DNA of 43,309 nt, from contig CALCRH010000179.1 in the NCBI GenBank assembly GCA_937894515.1, positions 1 to 43,309 of the forward strand. The letters are read 5' to 3'. A program made the translations under genes and the position numbers. The notes beneath the pieces were generated by a model, which worked only from the letters and a program-made list of their open reading frames with translations, searched no databases and was not told where the DNA came from. Origin of the DNA: an uncultured Clostridia bacterium (GTDB lineage: Bacteria; Bacillota; Clostridia; Oscillospirales; Oscillospiraceae). Positions 23,887-30,758 of the stretch are shown one piece after another (the stretch's first letter is position 1; every line of letters begins with the position of its first letter).

Positions 23887-24726
23887 TCACAGCCCCAGCA
23901 GGGCCTTGGTCGCGTCGTAGTCGGCGCGGACTGCTGCCCTTCGTCTGCTCTTGCCTGCCACCTCCAGCGGGAAGCAGCGCTCGATGATCCTGTCATAGAT
24001 GCGGGAATAATTGATGTTGGCCGGGTTCTTGATCTCGTCCATGCTCAGGTTCGTTGTGATGATCATGGGCTTACCGCTGCGGTATCGGGCGTCGATGATC
24101 GTCCATACAATTTCCTGCATGTACTCGCTTTTACGTTCGGCACCCAGGTCGTCGATCACCAGCAGGTCGTAGCGGCTCAGGCTGTCGATGTAGCCCTGCC
24201 GGTCGTCGAAAAGCCTCTGAATGGTGTTGCTCAGCCGGGCGAAGTTGGTGACGTAGCACGGGATCCCCCGGTCGATCAGGGCGTTGGCCACCTCGCAGGC
24301 GGCAAAGGTCTTGCCGGTGCCCACCGGGCCGTACAGCAGCAGGCCCTTGCCGCTCCGCCGCAGCTCGTCGAAGTGCTCCACATAGCGCTTCATGACGCCG
24401 GTGGTGCGCTGATCGGTGCCGTCGTCCCGCTGGAAGTTCCATGCCTGCATGGTCAGGTCCGGGAAGGCCAGGCGCCGCATCCGCTGCACCTTTCGTTCCT
24501 GCTCCTCCCTGGCCTTCTCCCGCTGCTCCTCGGCGATCCGCTCCGTCTCGCACCGGCACAGGCAGCTTGGTGTATAGAGCTTGCCGCCAAATTCCACCCG
24601 GCACTGCTTCGGTGTCCGGCACTTCCCGCAGTGCAGCAGGCCGTCCTGCAGGAAGTCTCCGTCCTGCACCGGCGTTGCCGCCGCGGCGCGGCTGACCATA
24701 TTCTCGATGATGCTCGACATATCCAT
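23887..24726 (-). CDS. dnaC: DnaC-type helicase loader (AAA+)
   Basis: 279 residues, ATG preceded by GAGGAGGTTAAGAC. N-terminal zinc finger CGKC...C (33-42) with CLCRC (55-59), Walker A GPVGTGKT (133-140), Walker B LLVIDDLG (188-195), sensor region IDARYRSGKPMIITTNLS. It delivers the host replicative helicase to the phage origin. It lies directly after the replication initiator, an arrangement that is standard in Firmicutes siphoviruses and podoviruses. Confidence 0.9.
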   Translation of the reverse strand: MDMSSIIENMVSRAAAATPVQDGDFLQDGLLHCGKCRTPKQCRVEFGGKLYTPSCLCRCETERIAEEQREKAREEQERKVQRMRRLAFPDLTMQAWNFQRDDGTDQRTTGVMKRYVEHFDELRRSGKGLLLYGPVGTGKTFAACEVANALIDRGIPCYVTNFARLSNTIQRLFDDRQGYIDSLSRYDLLVIDDLGAERKSEYMQEIVWTIIDARYRSGKPMIITTNLSMDEIKNPANINYSRIYDRIIERCFPLEVAGKSRRRAAVRADYDATKALLGL

Positions 24727-24738
24727 GTCTTAACCTCC

Positions 24739-25437
24739 TCAGTATGGCAGCGGATCGTCCAGGTCCTGCCCTACATATTTCCTGCCCGCCTGGGCCTGCT
24801 CTGCGTCACGACGTGCCCAGTTTCGGATGGTAGCCAGATGGTCGCTGTATTTCTTGCCCTTCGACGCAATGTAGAAGCTCAGGCGCTCGATGCGCTGCTG
24901 CCAGTCTGTCGGGAACTCCTCCTGCAGCTTTGCAAGGTCCTCGTCCGTCAGCAGCACGTTTTTATACTCGCCGTGCTTATGCCGGACGGGCTTTTTCTCC
25001 TCTTGACTATCCTTACCTGACCTATCCTTACCTAACCTATCCTGGGTTTCCGTTTGGTATACCGTCTGGTTGTCATCCGGTATACCAAGGTGCTCCCGCT
25101 CCGTATAGGACCCGTTTTCCTTCAGGACAAGGCTGTTCTTTTCCTCCAGGTAAACGGTCTCCTTGTACCGGTCGCTGCGGATATAGTTGTGGATCTTCCA
25201 GTGCTTGATAACCACGACGCCGCTGTCGAACGGGAGGATGTAGCGCTTCATGGCCAGGATCTTCAGGTCGTCATCCGACGCGCCGACCATGCGCTGGATC
25301 TTCTTCGGATTGTTGATAAATCCGTCGTCATCCGCCCGCATCGACAGATGGAAGTAAAGCGCCTGCGTGGACAGCGGCATATCGATGAACGCATCGCTGT
25401 CGATTATTGTCTTTGCGAACATTCTTCGTTCCGCCAT
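24739..25437 (-). CDS. replication initiator / replisome organiser
   Basis: 232 residues, ATG preceded by AAGGAGGACAGGCG. The N-terminal winged helix (AKTIIDSDAFIDMPLSTQAL then YFHLSMRADDDGFINNPKKI) is the common domain of Firmicutes phage replisome organisers. It binds DNA. The middle (about 125-145) is low-complexity (DRLGKDRSGKD) because the DNA there consists of iterons. The C-terminal helical part (DWQQRIERLSFYIASKGKKY) would recruit the loader. It should bind its own coding-region origin, melt it and pass on to DnaC. Confidence 0.8.
   Translation of the reverse strand: MAERRMFAKTIIDSDAFIDMPLSTQALYFHLSMRADDDGFINNPKKIQRMVGASDDDLKILAMKRYILPFDSGVVVIKHWKIHNYIRSDRYKETVYLEEKNSLVLKENGSYTEREHLGIPDDNQTVYQTETQDRLGKDRSGKDSQEEKKPVRHKHGEYKNVLLTDEDLAKLQEEFPTDWQQRIERLSFYIASKGKKYSDHLATIRNWARRDAEQAQAGRKYVGQDLDDPLPY
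25007..25088. other. predicted phage replication origin inside the initiator gene
   Basis: Two 15-bp tandem repeats, CTATCCTTACCTGAC (25007-25021) and CTATCCTTACCTAAC (25022-25036), are followed by a partial third (CTATCC, 25037). Then comes an inverted repeat, TTGGTATACC (25053-25062) and GGTATACCAA (25079-25088), whose halves are themselves palindromic (GGTATACC). Iterons inside the initiator gene are the usual origin layout in lambdoid and Firmicutes phages. Confidence 0.65.
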
Positions 25438-25449
25438 CGCCTGTCCTCC

Positions 25450-25947
25450 TTAAAACGGCAGCTCGCCGTCGTCGGGTTCCTGCAGATCCTTGAACTGCAC
25501 GTTTTCATAGCGGCCCAGGTCGTCCAGCTTCTGTGCCGGTGTCCGCTCGTCAACGGCCACGTTCACGGGAGCGGCTGCGGGTCTGAAGCCTACACTATCA
25601 TCCGCCTGGGCCGGTCCTCTATCCTGCGACCGCTCGCCGGTGAAGTAAAGGTGCCGTGCGGTGACCTCCATGCCGTATCGCATCTCGCCGTCCTGCTCCC
25701 ACTTCTTGCTGTTCAGCTCACCCTCCAGGGCGATCAGGCTGCCCTTGCGGAAGTATTTGCTGACGAACTCCGCACCGGCCTTCCATGCAACGCACTGGAT
25801 GAAATCGGTGATCTTCTCGCTTCCGTCCTGGGGCTGGAAATCCCGCTCCTCCGCGAGGGAGAAGGTGGCCACCGGCGTACCGTTTCTTGTGGTCCGCAGC
25901 TCCGGATCGCGGGTCAGGCGGCCCATCAGCACGATGTTATTCAGCAT
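25450..25947 (-). CDS. ssb: single-stranded DNA-binding protein
   Basis: 165 residues, ATG preceded by CGGAGGTGAGCGCAG, overlapping the RecT stop. OB fold: MLNNIVLMGRLTRDPELRTT, VATFSLAEERDF, and TDFIQCVAWKAGAEFVSKYF; RKGSLIALEGELNSKKWE. A flexible linker then ends in the acidic tip PDDGELPF, the part that docks partners such as recombinases and helicases. It coats single strands made by the YqaJ exonuclease and by replication. Confidence 0.93.
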   Translation of the reverse strand: MLNNIVLMGRLTRDPELRTTRNGTPVATFSLAEERDFQPQDGSEKITDFIQCVAWKAGAEFVSKYFRKGSLIALEGELNSKKWEQDGEMRYGMEVTARHLYFTGERSQDRGPAQADDSVGFRPAAAPVNVAVDERTPAQKLDDLGRYENVQFKDLQEPDDGELPF

Positions 25948-26809
25948 CTGCGCTCACCTCCGTGACCTCCCCGGTGGCCGGATCCACGTCGAAGTCATAG
26001 GGCTGTGCCGGTTCCTCCGGGAAGTCTCCGGTCATGACCTCGTTGGCCATCTTCACGGTCTCCGCGTCGCCGCCCTGATAGGTGATGCTCATCAGACCGT
26101 ACTTGCTGGCCAGACGGCGGATTACGGTCTTTTTCGCCATCGCATCAAAGTCGTCCTTCCAGCCCTTGCCCATGAAATCGCCCTTGCGGTTCTTCTTTTC
26201 GTGGGCCTGAATCTGCTTCACCGTCATATAGATGGTCTTCTCCGCGCCGTTTTTCAGGCGGAAATAACCGGCGTAGCCGATGATGGGAAGCTGCTCGCGC
26301 TTGTCCTCGTCCTCCTCCCAGCGGAATTCCGCGTCGCCGGTCAGGCGGTCATAGCTCACCAGCTCGCCCTGCCGGACGTCCACCGCATCCGGAACGCGGC
26401 TGTAGGCGCCGGTACGGAGACAGAGCTGCACCAGGCCCTTGTAGCCGATGATGAAGCTGGCCTCCATGCGCTTGGCCCATCCGTTTTCCGTCTTCACGCT
26501 GTTGCGGAAGGGGACGATGTAGGCATAGCACAGGCTGGGCTCGATGGGAAGGTCGAAGGTCGCTGCCTTCAGTGCGCTCTGGATCACCGTCATGGGAGCA
26601 TCTGCAAACGCCTGCTGCAGGTTCTTGTCTGCGTTGATCAGGCTGACGATGCTGGAAATGAACTGCGGGGCCCGGTCGCCCATCAACTCGTCAAAGCGTC
26701 TGCGCATGCCCTCTCCGTCCAGGATGCTGTTCAGCATGGCGTTGATGCCCTGCTGCTTCTTCTCCGCGGGCTTGCCCGCCTGCTGTGCCTTCTGAATGAT
26801 ATTCGACAT
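25937..26809 (-). CDS. recT: RecT-family single-strand annealing protein
   Basis: 290 residues, ATG preceded by AAAAAGGAGATATCACA. Family segments: PMTVIQSALKAATFDLPIEP, then AYIVPFRN, and ASFIIGYKGLVQLCLRTGAY. It promotes annealing and strand invasion together with the YqaJ exonuclease (a Red-like pair) and SSB. The C-terminal 40 residues are acidic and variable. Overlaps ssb at its 3' end. Confidence 0.92.
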   Translation of the reverse strand: MSNIIQKAQQAGKPAEKKQQGINAMLNSILDGEGMRRRFDELMGDRAPQFISSIVSLINADKNLQQAFADAPMTVIQSALKAATFDLPIEPSLCYAYIVPFRNSVKTENGWAKRMEASFIIGYKGLVQLCLRTGAYSRVPDAVDVRQGELVSYDRLTGDAEFRWEEDEDKREQLPIIGYAGYFRLKNGAEKTIYMTVKQIQAHEKKNRKGDFMGKGWKDDFDAMAKKTVIRRLASKYGLMSITYQGGDAETVKMANEVMTGDFPEEPAQPYDFDVDPATGEVTEVSADAE

Positions 26810-26824
26810 TGTGATATCTCCTTT

Positions 26825-27292
26825 TTACTTACTCAAATTCTGCTGCTCGACGATCTTGTAGACCATGTGTGCGGCGTAGCTGATGGCCTGCACCAGGTCC
26901 TGCTCCCGACCGCTCTTGATATTGCTCCAGGCGTGGGCCACTTCCAGGTCGGCGCCATTGCTGGAAAAGTTCAGCGTGAAACAGACCTTGTCCGGCGCGA
27001 TCTTCAGGTCCACCCAGTAGCCTTCGCGGGTGCTCACCACCGGCGCCGGTTCCTCCTCTTCCTCCTCTTCCTCCTCATCATCCGGGAGGAAGATATCCTC
27101 TGGAAGCTCATACAGCCGGACGATCAGGTCATAGACGGCCTTGGGCATGTGGCCAAGTTTGGCCATGCTGGTGAAATAGGTTCTGCTCTTGCCGATGCTC
27201 TCGGCGATGACGGCTGCGGTCTCCGGTCTGCTGTCCAGCCAGTTGAACAGTTTCTCTTCATCGATCTCGATATTGTTTCTGTTGCCTGCCAT
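26825..27292 (-). CDS. HTH protein with polyglutamate linker between exonuclease and RecT genes
   Basis: 155 residues, ATG preceded by GGCAGGAGGAGCACAAACT. The N-terminal 65 residues look like a Cro/CI-type HTH (LDSRPETAAVIAESIGKSRT then YFTSMAKLGHMPKAV). A run of nine or more Glu (about 73-82) leads to a small alpha/beta domain (VDLKIAPDKVCFTLNFSSNG). Its place between the two partners of the annealing recombination system suggests a role in that system or in its regulation. I do not recognise the family. Confidence 0.65.
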   Translation of the reverse strand: MAGNRNNIEIDEEKLFNWLDSRPETAAVIAESIGKSRTYFTSMAKLGHMPKAVYDLIVRLYELPEDIFLPDDEEEEEEEEEPAPVVSTREGYWVDLKIAPDKVCFTLNFSSNGADLEVAHAWSNIKSGREQDLVQAISYAAHMVYKIVEQQNLSK

Positions 27293-27322
27293 AGTTTGTG
27301 CTCCTCCTGCCTTTCGGTCGTG

Positions 27323-28258
27323 TTATTTATTGGTCACCCGGAAGGTTCGGGTCTCGGTGGTCTTATAGAATTCCGCGGGGATCAGGCCGTGGGCCCGCTC
27401 ATACGCTGCCTTGTCGAAGGTGCTGCGCTTTCCGGTCTTCCAGGTGATCTTGCAGCTGCCGTAGGTGCCGCTCTCTGCAGCGCCCATGAAATCCTTGATG
27501 ATGTTCTCCTGCTCCGCCTGGAGCTTCTCCAGCTCCTTGATCTGCTTTGCCAGGCTGTTGTAGGCCTGTACGCTTGCGGCCACGCAGGAAAGGTCTACGC
27601 TGACGCCGGGGCTGCTCTCCGCGTGAATGACCTTCAGGGCATCCGTGGTGGCGTCGCTGCCGTCCAGCGCAGGCGGCGTCCGCTCCGTGACGTGCCGGTG
27701 GAATTCTGCTTCCGCCTCCGCCAGGGCCGCGATCTCTGCCTCGTCCCGCTCGATGCGGAACCAGTAGAAGCCCCGGCCGAACACAAGCGCACCCAGGTAC
27801 CAGTGCGTCGCGCCGGTCACCATCATGTAGTGCGTCATCTGAACGTACCAGTCATCAGGAATCTTGCCGCTGCGCAGCTGCTGGTCGCGGTCATAGCTGC
27901 CGGTGGTCTTGCACTCCAGGCCCGCCGTTTCACCCACCACCATGCGGTCGGGATTGGCGTGCGCAAAGGGATAGGCGTCGTTGTGCAGGATGTTGTTCTC
28001 CCGGCGGACGCGCTTGCCGGTGGCCTCCATAAATCGCTCTGCCACGTACTGCTCCAGGTCGTTGCCCAGCCGGACGGCCTCCTTATCGGAAATGTCCTCC
28101 TTGACCACCTGCCCGGTCTTCTCGCACCACAGGGCGTAGGCGCTGTTGTAGGGGCTCAGCCCAAGGATGGGCGGGGCATCGCTGCCGCCCAGTGTGCCCA
28201 TGCGGGCCGCCAGCCAGTCCTCCCGGCTCATCTCCTTGGTGGAAACCTTCGTGATCAT
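27323..28258 (-). CDS. YqaJ-family (lambda Exo-like) exonuclease
   Basis: 311 residues from ATG 28258, which overlaps the preceding stop (ATGA); the frame runs further up but without a start site. Key parts: WLAARMGTLGGSDAPPILGL, FAHANPDRMV (Asp), and LECKTT (Glu and Lys of the PD-(D/E)XK fold). A coiled coil (AKQIKELEKLQAEQENIIKD) follows. It resects double-stranded ends to give single strands for RecT. This pair usually works with SSB and RusA in the same operon. Confidence 0.9.
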   Translation of the reverse strand: MITKVSTKEMSREDWLAARMGTLGGSDAPPILGLSPYNSAYALWCEKTGQVVKEDISDKEAVRLGNDLEQYVAERFMEATGKRVRRENNILHNDAYPFAHANPDRMVVGETAGLECKTTGSYDRDQQLRSGKIPDDWYVQMTHYMMVTGATHWYLGALVFGRGFYWFRIERDEAEIAALAEAEAEFHRHVTERTPPALDGSDATTDALKVIHAESSPGVSVDLSCVAASVQAYNSLAKQIKELEKLQAEQENIIKDFMGAAESGTYGSCKITWKTGKRSTFDKAAYERAHGLIPAEFYKTTETRTFRVTNK

Positions 28259-28425
28259 CAGGACACCCCCAGTCTCGCCAGGCCCCAGCACATCACCGTC
28301 ATGAAGATGACGAAGGCCGCCCAAAGCGTCGCTGCGTTGATGACGAACTCAATGCCCATGACAATGATCCGCCGCTTATCTCCCACGGGCAGCGCCCGCC
28401 AGTTTCTAATGAATCGTGTAAACAT
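28258..28425 (-). CDS. small single-pass membrane protein
   Basis: 55 residues from ATG 28425 (GGAGGCAGAAA upstream). A basic N-terminus (MFTRFIRNWRALPVGDKRR) precedes one hydrophobic segment (IVMGIEFVINAATLWAAFVI, continuing to MTVMCW). The positive-inside rule puts the N-terminus in the cytoplasm. Family and role unknown; it lies inside the recombination operon. Confidence 0.6.
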   Translation of the reverse strand: MFTRFIRNWRALPVGDKRRIIVMGIEFVINAATLWAAFVIFMTVMCWGLARLGVS

Positions 28426-28630
28426 TTTCTGCCTCCAGTCCAAGAAACCGAAGAAACGGAATCCGGGGAAATTTTGTGTACTTGCCGATAATGGTCACCG
28501 GGAACCCCAGGCGCTCCGGGTACTCCCTTGCCGTCATGCGGATCTGCTGGGGATTGCTCTCCAGCACCTGCGCGATGTCGTCCGGCGTCAGCCAGAGCTT
28601 GTCGCTGCTGCGGATCTCCTCAATGGTCAT
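28406..28630 (-). CDS. excisionase-like or MerR-like DNA-binding protein
   Basis: 74 residues, ATG preceded by GAGGAGGGGCCGCG. LTPDDIAQVLESNPQQIRMT, then REYPERLGFPVTIIGKYTKF and PRIPFLRFLG have the pattern of the winged HTH of the excisionase/MerR-like group: recognition helix followed by a wing containing the YxxFPR strand. As an early-lytic gene next to the Cro-like gene, it is the only excisionase candidate in the phage. Role inferred. Confidence 0.6.
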   Translation of the reverse strand: MTIEEIRSSDKLWLTPDDIAQVLESNPQQIRMTAREYPERLGFPVTIIGKYTKFPRIPFLRFLGLEAENVYTIH

Positions 28631-28836
28631 CGCGGCCCCTCCTCGATCTCCAGGATCTCGCAGATTGCAGTGCGGACATTCCCACGAACTTCTCCTTTGT
28701 AAATGCGATTCATCAGGGAATTGTCGCAGTACAATCCAGTTTTGTCTTTGACCTGTTCAATGAGCCACGCCTGATTCTTTTCGATGTCGATCAGCTTGTG
28801 TTTCACCGTCTTGCCAAAGTCCATACTTGTGTTCAA
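28627..28836 (-). CDS. Cro-like HTH protein, first gene of the early operon
   Basis: 69 residues. The start is TTG 28836, chosen because AAGGGG lies 7-8 nt upstream; the ATG at 28824 has no site at proper distance. The HTH is seen in DIEKNQAWLIEQVKDKTGLY, then CDNSLMNRIYKGEVRGN. It sits opposite the repressor and probably binds the same operators to shut down the repressor promoter when lytic growth begins. The weak TTG start may keep its level low. Confidence 0.65.
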   Translation of the reverse strand: MNTSMDFGKTVKHKLIDIEKNQAWLIEQVKDKTGLYCDNSLMNRIYKGEVRGNVRTAICEILEIEEGPR

Positions 28837-28865
28837 AGTCTCACCCCTTGCCTATATTTAGTGTA

Positions 28866-28894
28866 TTGACTTTTACACGAAAATGTAATATTCT
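28866..28894 (+). promoter_or_regulatory. plus-strand promoter with operator in the spacer (towards repressor)
   Basis: TTGACT (28866-28871), 17-nt spacer, TATTCT (28889-28894). The spacer is an operator, TTTACA-CGAAAA-TGTAAT (28872-28889). It forms an inverted repeat with the minus-strand promoter (25 of 29 bases the same). The transcript would run across the minus promoter and give a ~130-nt leader before the repressor. Confidence 0.7.
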
Positions 28895-28945
28895 GTAAGT
28901 GCCAACAAACGAAATATTGCATATTCATGTAACCCTCGTGTGCAT

Positions 28946-28974
28946 ATAATATTACATCGTCGTGTAATAGTCAA
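28946..28974 (-). promoter_or_regulatory. minus-strand early promoter with operator in the spacer
   Basis: On the minus strand TTGACT (28974-28969), 17-nt spacer, TATTAT (28951-28946). The spacer holds the best operator, ATTACA-TCGTCG-TGTAAT (28951-28968). It should drive the early operon from the Cro-like gene. It faces the plus promoter, so the two transcripts overlap by about 40 nt. Confidence 0.75.
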
Positions 28975-29014
28975 GCATAATATTACGGGTTCATGAATTT
29001 CGTTATTATGCACT

Positions 29015-29032
29015 ATTACATAGGGGTGTATT
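29015..29032. promoter_or_regulatory. third operator, overlapping the repressor ribosome-binding site
   Basis: ATTACA-TAGGGG-TGTATT fits the operator pattern ATTACA-N6-TGTAAT and contains the AGGGG Shine-Dalgarno sequence right before the repressor ATG. A weaker copy (ATTACG-GGTTCA-TGAATT) lies at 28982-28999. Repressor bound here would act as a roadblock on its own mRNA synthesis. Confidence 0.6.
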
Positions 29033-29458
29033 ATGTCCGTTTTGTATGAACGAATCAAGGAATGCTGTGAGTCACTTGGAATCACGGGGTACCGTCTGTG
29101 CAAAGATTGCTCTGTTTCTCCAAGCGTTATCACCGACCTTTCTAAAGGAAGAAAGAAAACTCTTTCAGGAGATTACCTTGTACGGTTTGCAAATCGTCTC
29201 GGAGTAACGCCGGACTATCTTCTTGGCAACACAGATAAAAAAGAAAGCGCCCAGCCCGATGAAGAGCTGGACGCTGAACTGATGAACCTGATGCGTGAGG
29301 CCAATGAGCAGGAGGAAACGCGGGAGATGCTGCAGAACCTGATGCAGCGCTCTGACCTGCGGGCGCTGCTCCATGCGACGAAGAATGCCACGCCGGAGCA
29401 GATCGACGCTGTGACGGAGATGCTGCTCCGGTTTAAGGGGAGGAATCAATATGATTGA
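29033..29458 (+). CDS. CI-like phage repressor
   Basis: 141 residues. N-terminal HTH_3 domain, residues about 5-62: GITGYRLCKDCSVSPSVITD, then KGRKKTLSGDYLVRFANRLG and the common VTPDYLLG. The C-terminal part is a helical oligomerisation region (LMREANEQEETREMLQNLMQ then RSDLRALLH), not a LexA-type peptidase: no Ser-Lys dyad is seen. Induction therefore likely depends on the ImmA-like protease encoded just downstream. It keeps the prophage silent by blocking the minus-strand early promoter. Confidence 0.82.
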   Translation: MSVLYERIKECCESLGITGYRLCKDCSVSPSVITDLSKGRKKTLSGDYLVRFANRLGVTPDYLLGNTDKKESAQPDEELDAELMNLMREANEQEETREMLQNLMQRSDLRALLHATKNATPEQIDAVTEMLLRFKGRNQYD

Positions 29459-29699
29459 ACATGAATTTCTTACTTTCCGCGCCGATGACCACGGCACTTG
29501 CGAGCGCTGCAGCGAAGCGGATACGGACCTGTGCATGATCCCCGGCTTCGGCGGCGTGTGCCGGGACTGTCTGGAGGAAATGGAACGCTGCGACGTCTGC
29601 GGTGAAATCTACGACAGCATGTCGGTCGAATTCACGGAGCTGGACGACGGCAGATATGTCTGCGAATGGTGCATGGAGGACCTGGATGACGCTGATTGA
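29451..29699 (+). CDS. Cys-rich double zinc-finger-like protein between repressor and ImmA
   Basis: 82 residues, overlapping the repressor by 8 bases and the ImmA-like gene by 14. Four CxxC pairs (CERC, CRDC, CDVC, CEWC) and an acidic composition suggest two zinc sites, rather like a LIM or RING-type fold. The tight coupling suggests that it works with the repressor or protease, for example as a sensor or partner, but I know of no described function. Confidence 0.75.
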   Translation: MIEHEFLTFRADDHGTCERCSEADTDLCMIPGFGGVCRDCLEEMERCDVCGEIYDSMSVEFTELDDGRYVCEWCMEDLDDAD

Positions 29700-30081
29700 A
29701 AATGTGGATTACTTCGTCCGCCTGGTGGATTTCCCACAGGGCGTGGACGGCATGGTGACGCCCAATGATGACGGCACCTATACCATATATATCAGCCGCA
29801 GCGTGGACGAACAGCGCCAGAGAGAAGCCCTGGAGCATGAGCTGAACCATATCCGCATGGGCCATCTGGATGACGCGGATCTGTCCGTGGACGTGGTGGA
29901 GCGGGAGGCCAGCACCGGCGTCATGGAGATCCCGGAAGTGGACGCGGAGACGCAGTGGCATCTTGCGATGCTGTGGGCCGATCAGATGATGCGGATCTAT
30001 GGCTGGTCCGATAACGTTCCAGCGTACGATCCAAAAGCATGGAGAGCTGAAGTTTTTCGTCGTGGTCTAATGTCTCTATAA
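29686..30081 (+). CDS. ImmA/IrrE-family metalloprotease
   Basis: 131 residues from ATG 29686, inside the preceding gene, with GGAGGACCTGG upstream. HELNH (51-55) is the zinc-binding HExxH motif, preceded by RQREALE, as in ImmA. ImmA of ICEBs1 cleaves the ImmR repressor when induced by DNA damage or cell signals (known). By analogy this protein should cleave the 29033-29458 repressor and start lytic growth. Confidence 0.85.
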   Translation: MTLIENVDYFVRLVDFPQGVDGMVTPNDDGTYTIYISRSVDEQRQREALEHELNHIRMGHLDDADLSVDVVEREASTGVMEIPEVDAETQWHLAMLWADQMMRIYGWSDNVPAYDPKAWRAEVFRRGLMSL

Positions 30082-30184
30082 ACAATTCCATCATATCCTC
30101 TGTCAATCCGATCATCTCCCCCGTGTGATGATCATATTGTAGCGAATCACTTGTGAAAAATCTAACACCCTGAAGCAAAAAAAT

Positions 30185-30200
30185 CGGAAAAGTTTTTCCG
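30185..30200. promoter_or_regulatory. near-palindrome upstream of the second HTH regulator
   Basis: CGGAAAAG/TTTTTCCG lies 13 nt before the ATG of the 30213 gene, within the 131-bp gap after the ImmA-like gene. It is a likely operator for that regulator. The rest of the gap is AT-rich and contains no clear terminator. Confidence 0.4.
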
Positions 30201-30212
30201 GAAGGTGGCATT

Positions 30213-30758
30213 ATGAGCAGAAATATTGCGTCTTATGTTTCTTCTGTCAGAAACCGGGCGGGCGTATCGCGTTCCAAGCTGGCGGGTCTGCTGGGTGTTT
30301 CTGAACGTACAATTAAAAACTGGGAGGACGGCGTATCCCAGCCGGATGCGGAGCTGTTCCTGGAGATGCTGGACGCCTGCAACGAGCACCTGGCAAACGT
30401 CATCCGCCATTTTGAATTCATGGACATTTTCGACGACGCGGAAGCAGATGCGGAGCAGATCCGTCAGACGCTGATCACCTGCATCCGCTCCACGACGACG
30501 GACGATATGAACCGCAAGCTGCTTTACAATCTCTGTGCCAACCACGGCAGCGACGCCACGGCCCAGATTGAGCTGTGCACGGCCTACAATCACCTGGCGA
30601 TGGAGGATAAGTACGACATCTGCAAGCTGATCGTGGAGCGCTACCGGCTGCGCAGCGAGCAGAACCGGCTGATCCGCACAAAGTACGGCGTAAGCCCGGA
30701 CCTGGATTATCTGGAGGCGGAGCTCGCCCGCGTCCGGAAGGAGATAACAAAGAAGTGA
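30213..30758 (+). CDS. second HTH regulator with unknown C-terminal domain
   Basis: 181 residues, ATG preceded by GGAAGGTGGCATT. N-terminal HTH_3: RNRAGVSRSKLAGLLGVSER then TIKNWEDGVSQPDAELFLEM (residues 13-52). The remaining 120 residues are helical (DDMNRKLLYNLCANHGSDAT, then MEDKYDICKLIVERYRLRSE) and do not match a family I know. Having a second repressor-like protein in the lysogeny operon may allow a separate switch, for example for the integrase. It ends with ATGA-type overlap to the membrane gene. Confidence 0.75.
   Translation: MSRNIASYVSSVRNRAGVSRSKLAGLLGVSERTIKNWEDGVSQPDAELFLEMLDACNEHLANVIRHFEFMDIFDDAEADAEQIRQTLITCIRSTTTDDMNRKLLYNLCANHGSDATAQIELCTAYNHLAMEDKYDICKLIVERYRLRSEQNRLIRTKYGVSPDLDYLEAELARVRKEITKK

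Noticed and set aside
27049..27072. TTCCTCCTCTTCC... repeat as a regulatory element
   Set aside because: It simply encodes the run of glutamates in the HTH protein.
29602..29685. N-terminal extension of the ImmA-like protein
   Set aside because: The stretch overlaps the Cys-rich gene in another frame and reads unlike a protein; ATG 29686 has GGAGGACCTGG before it.
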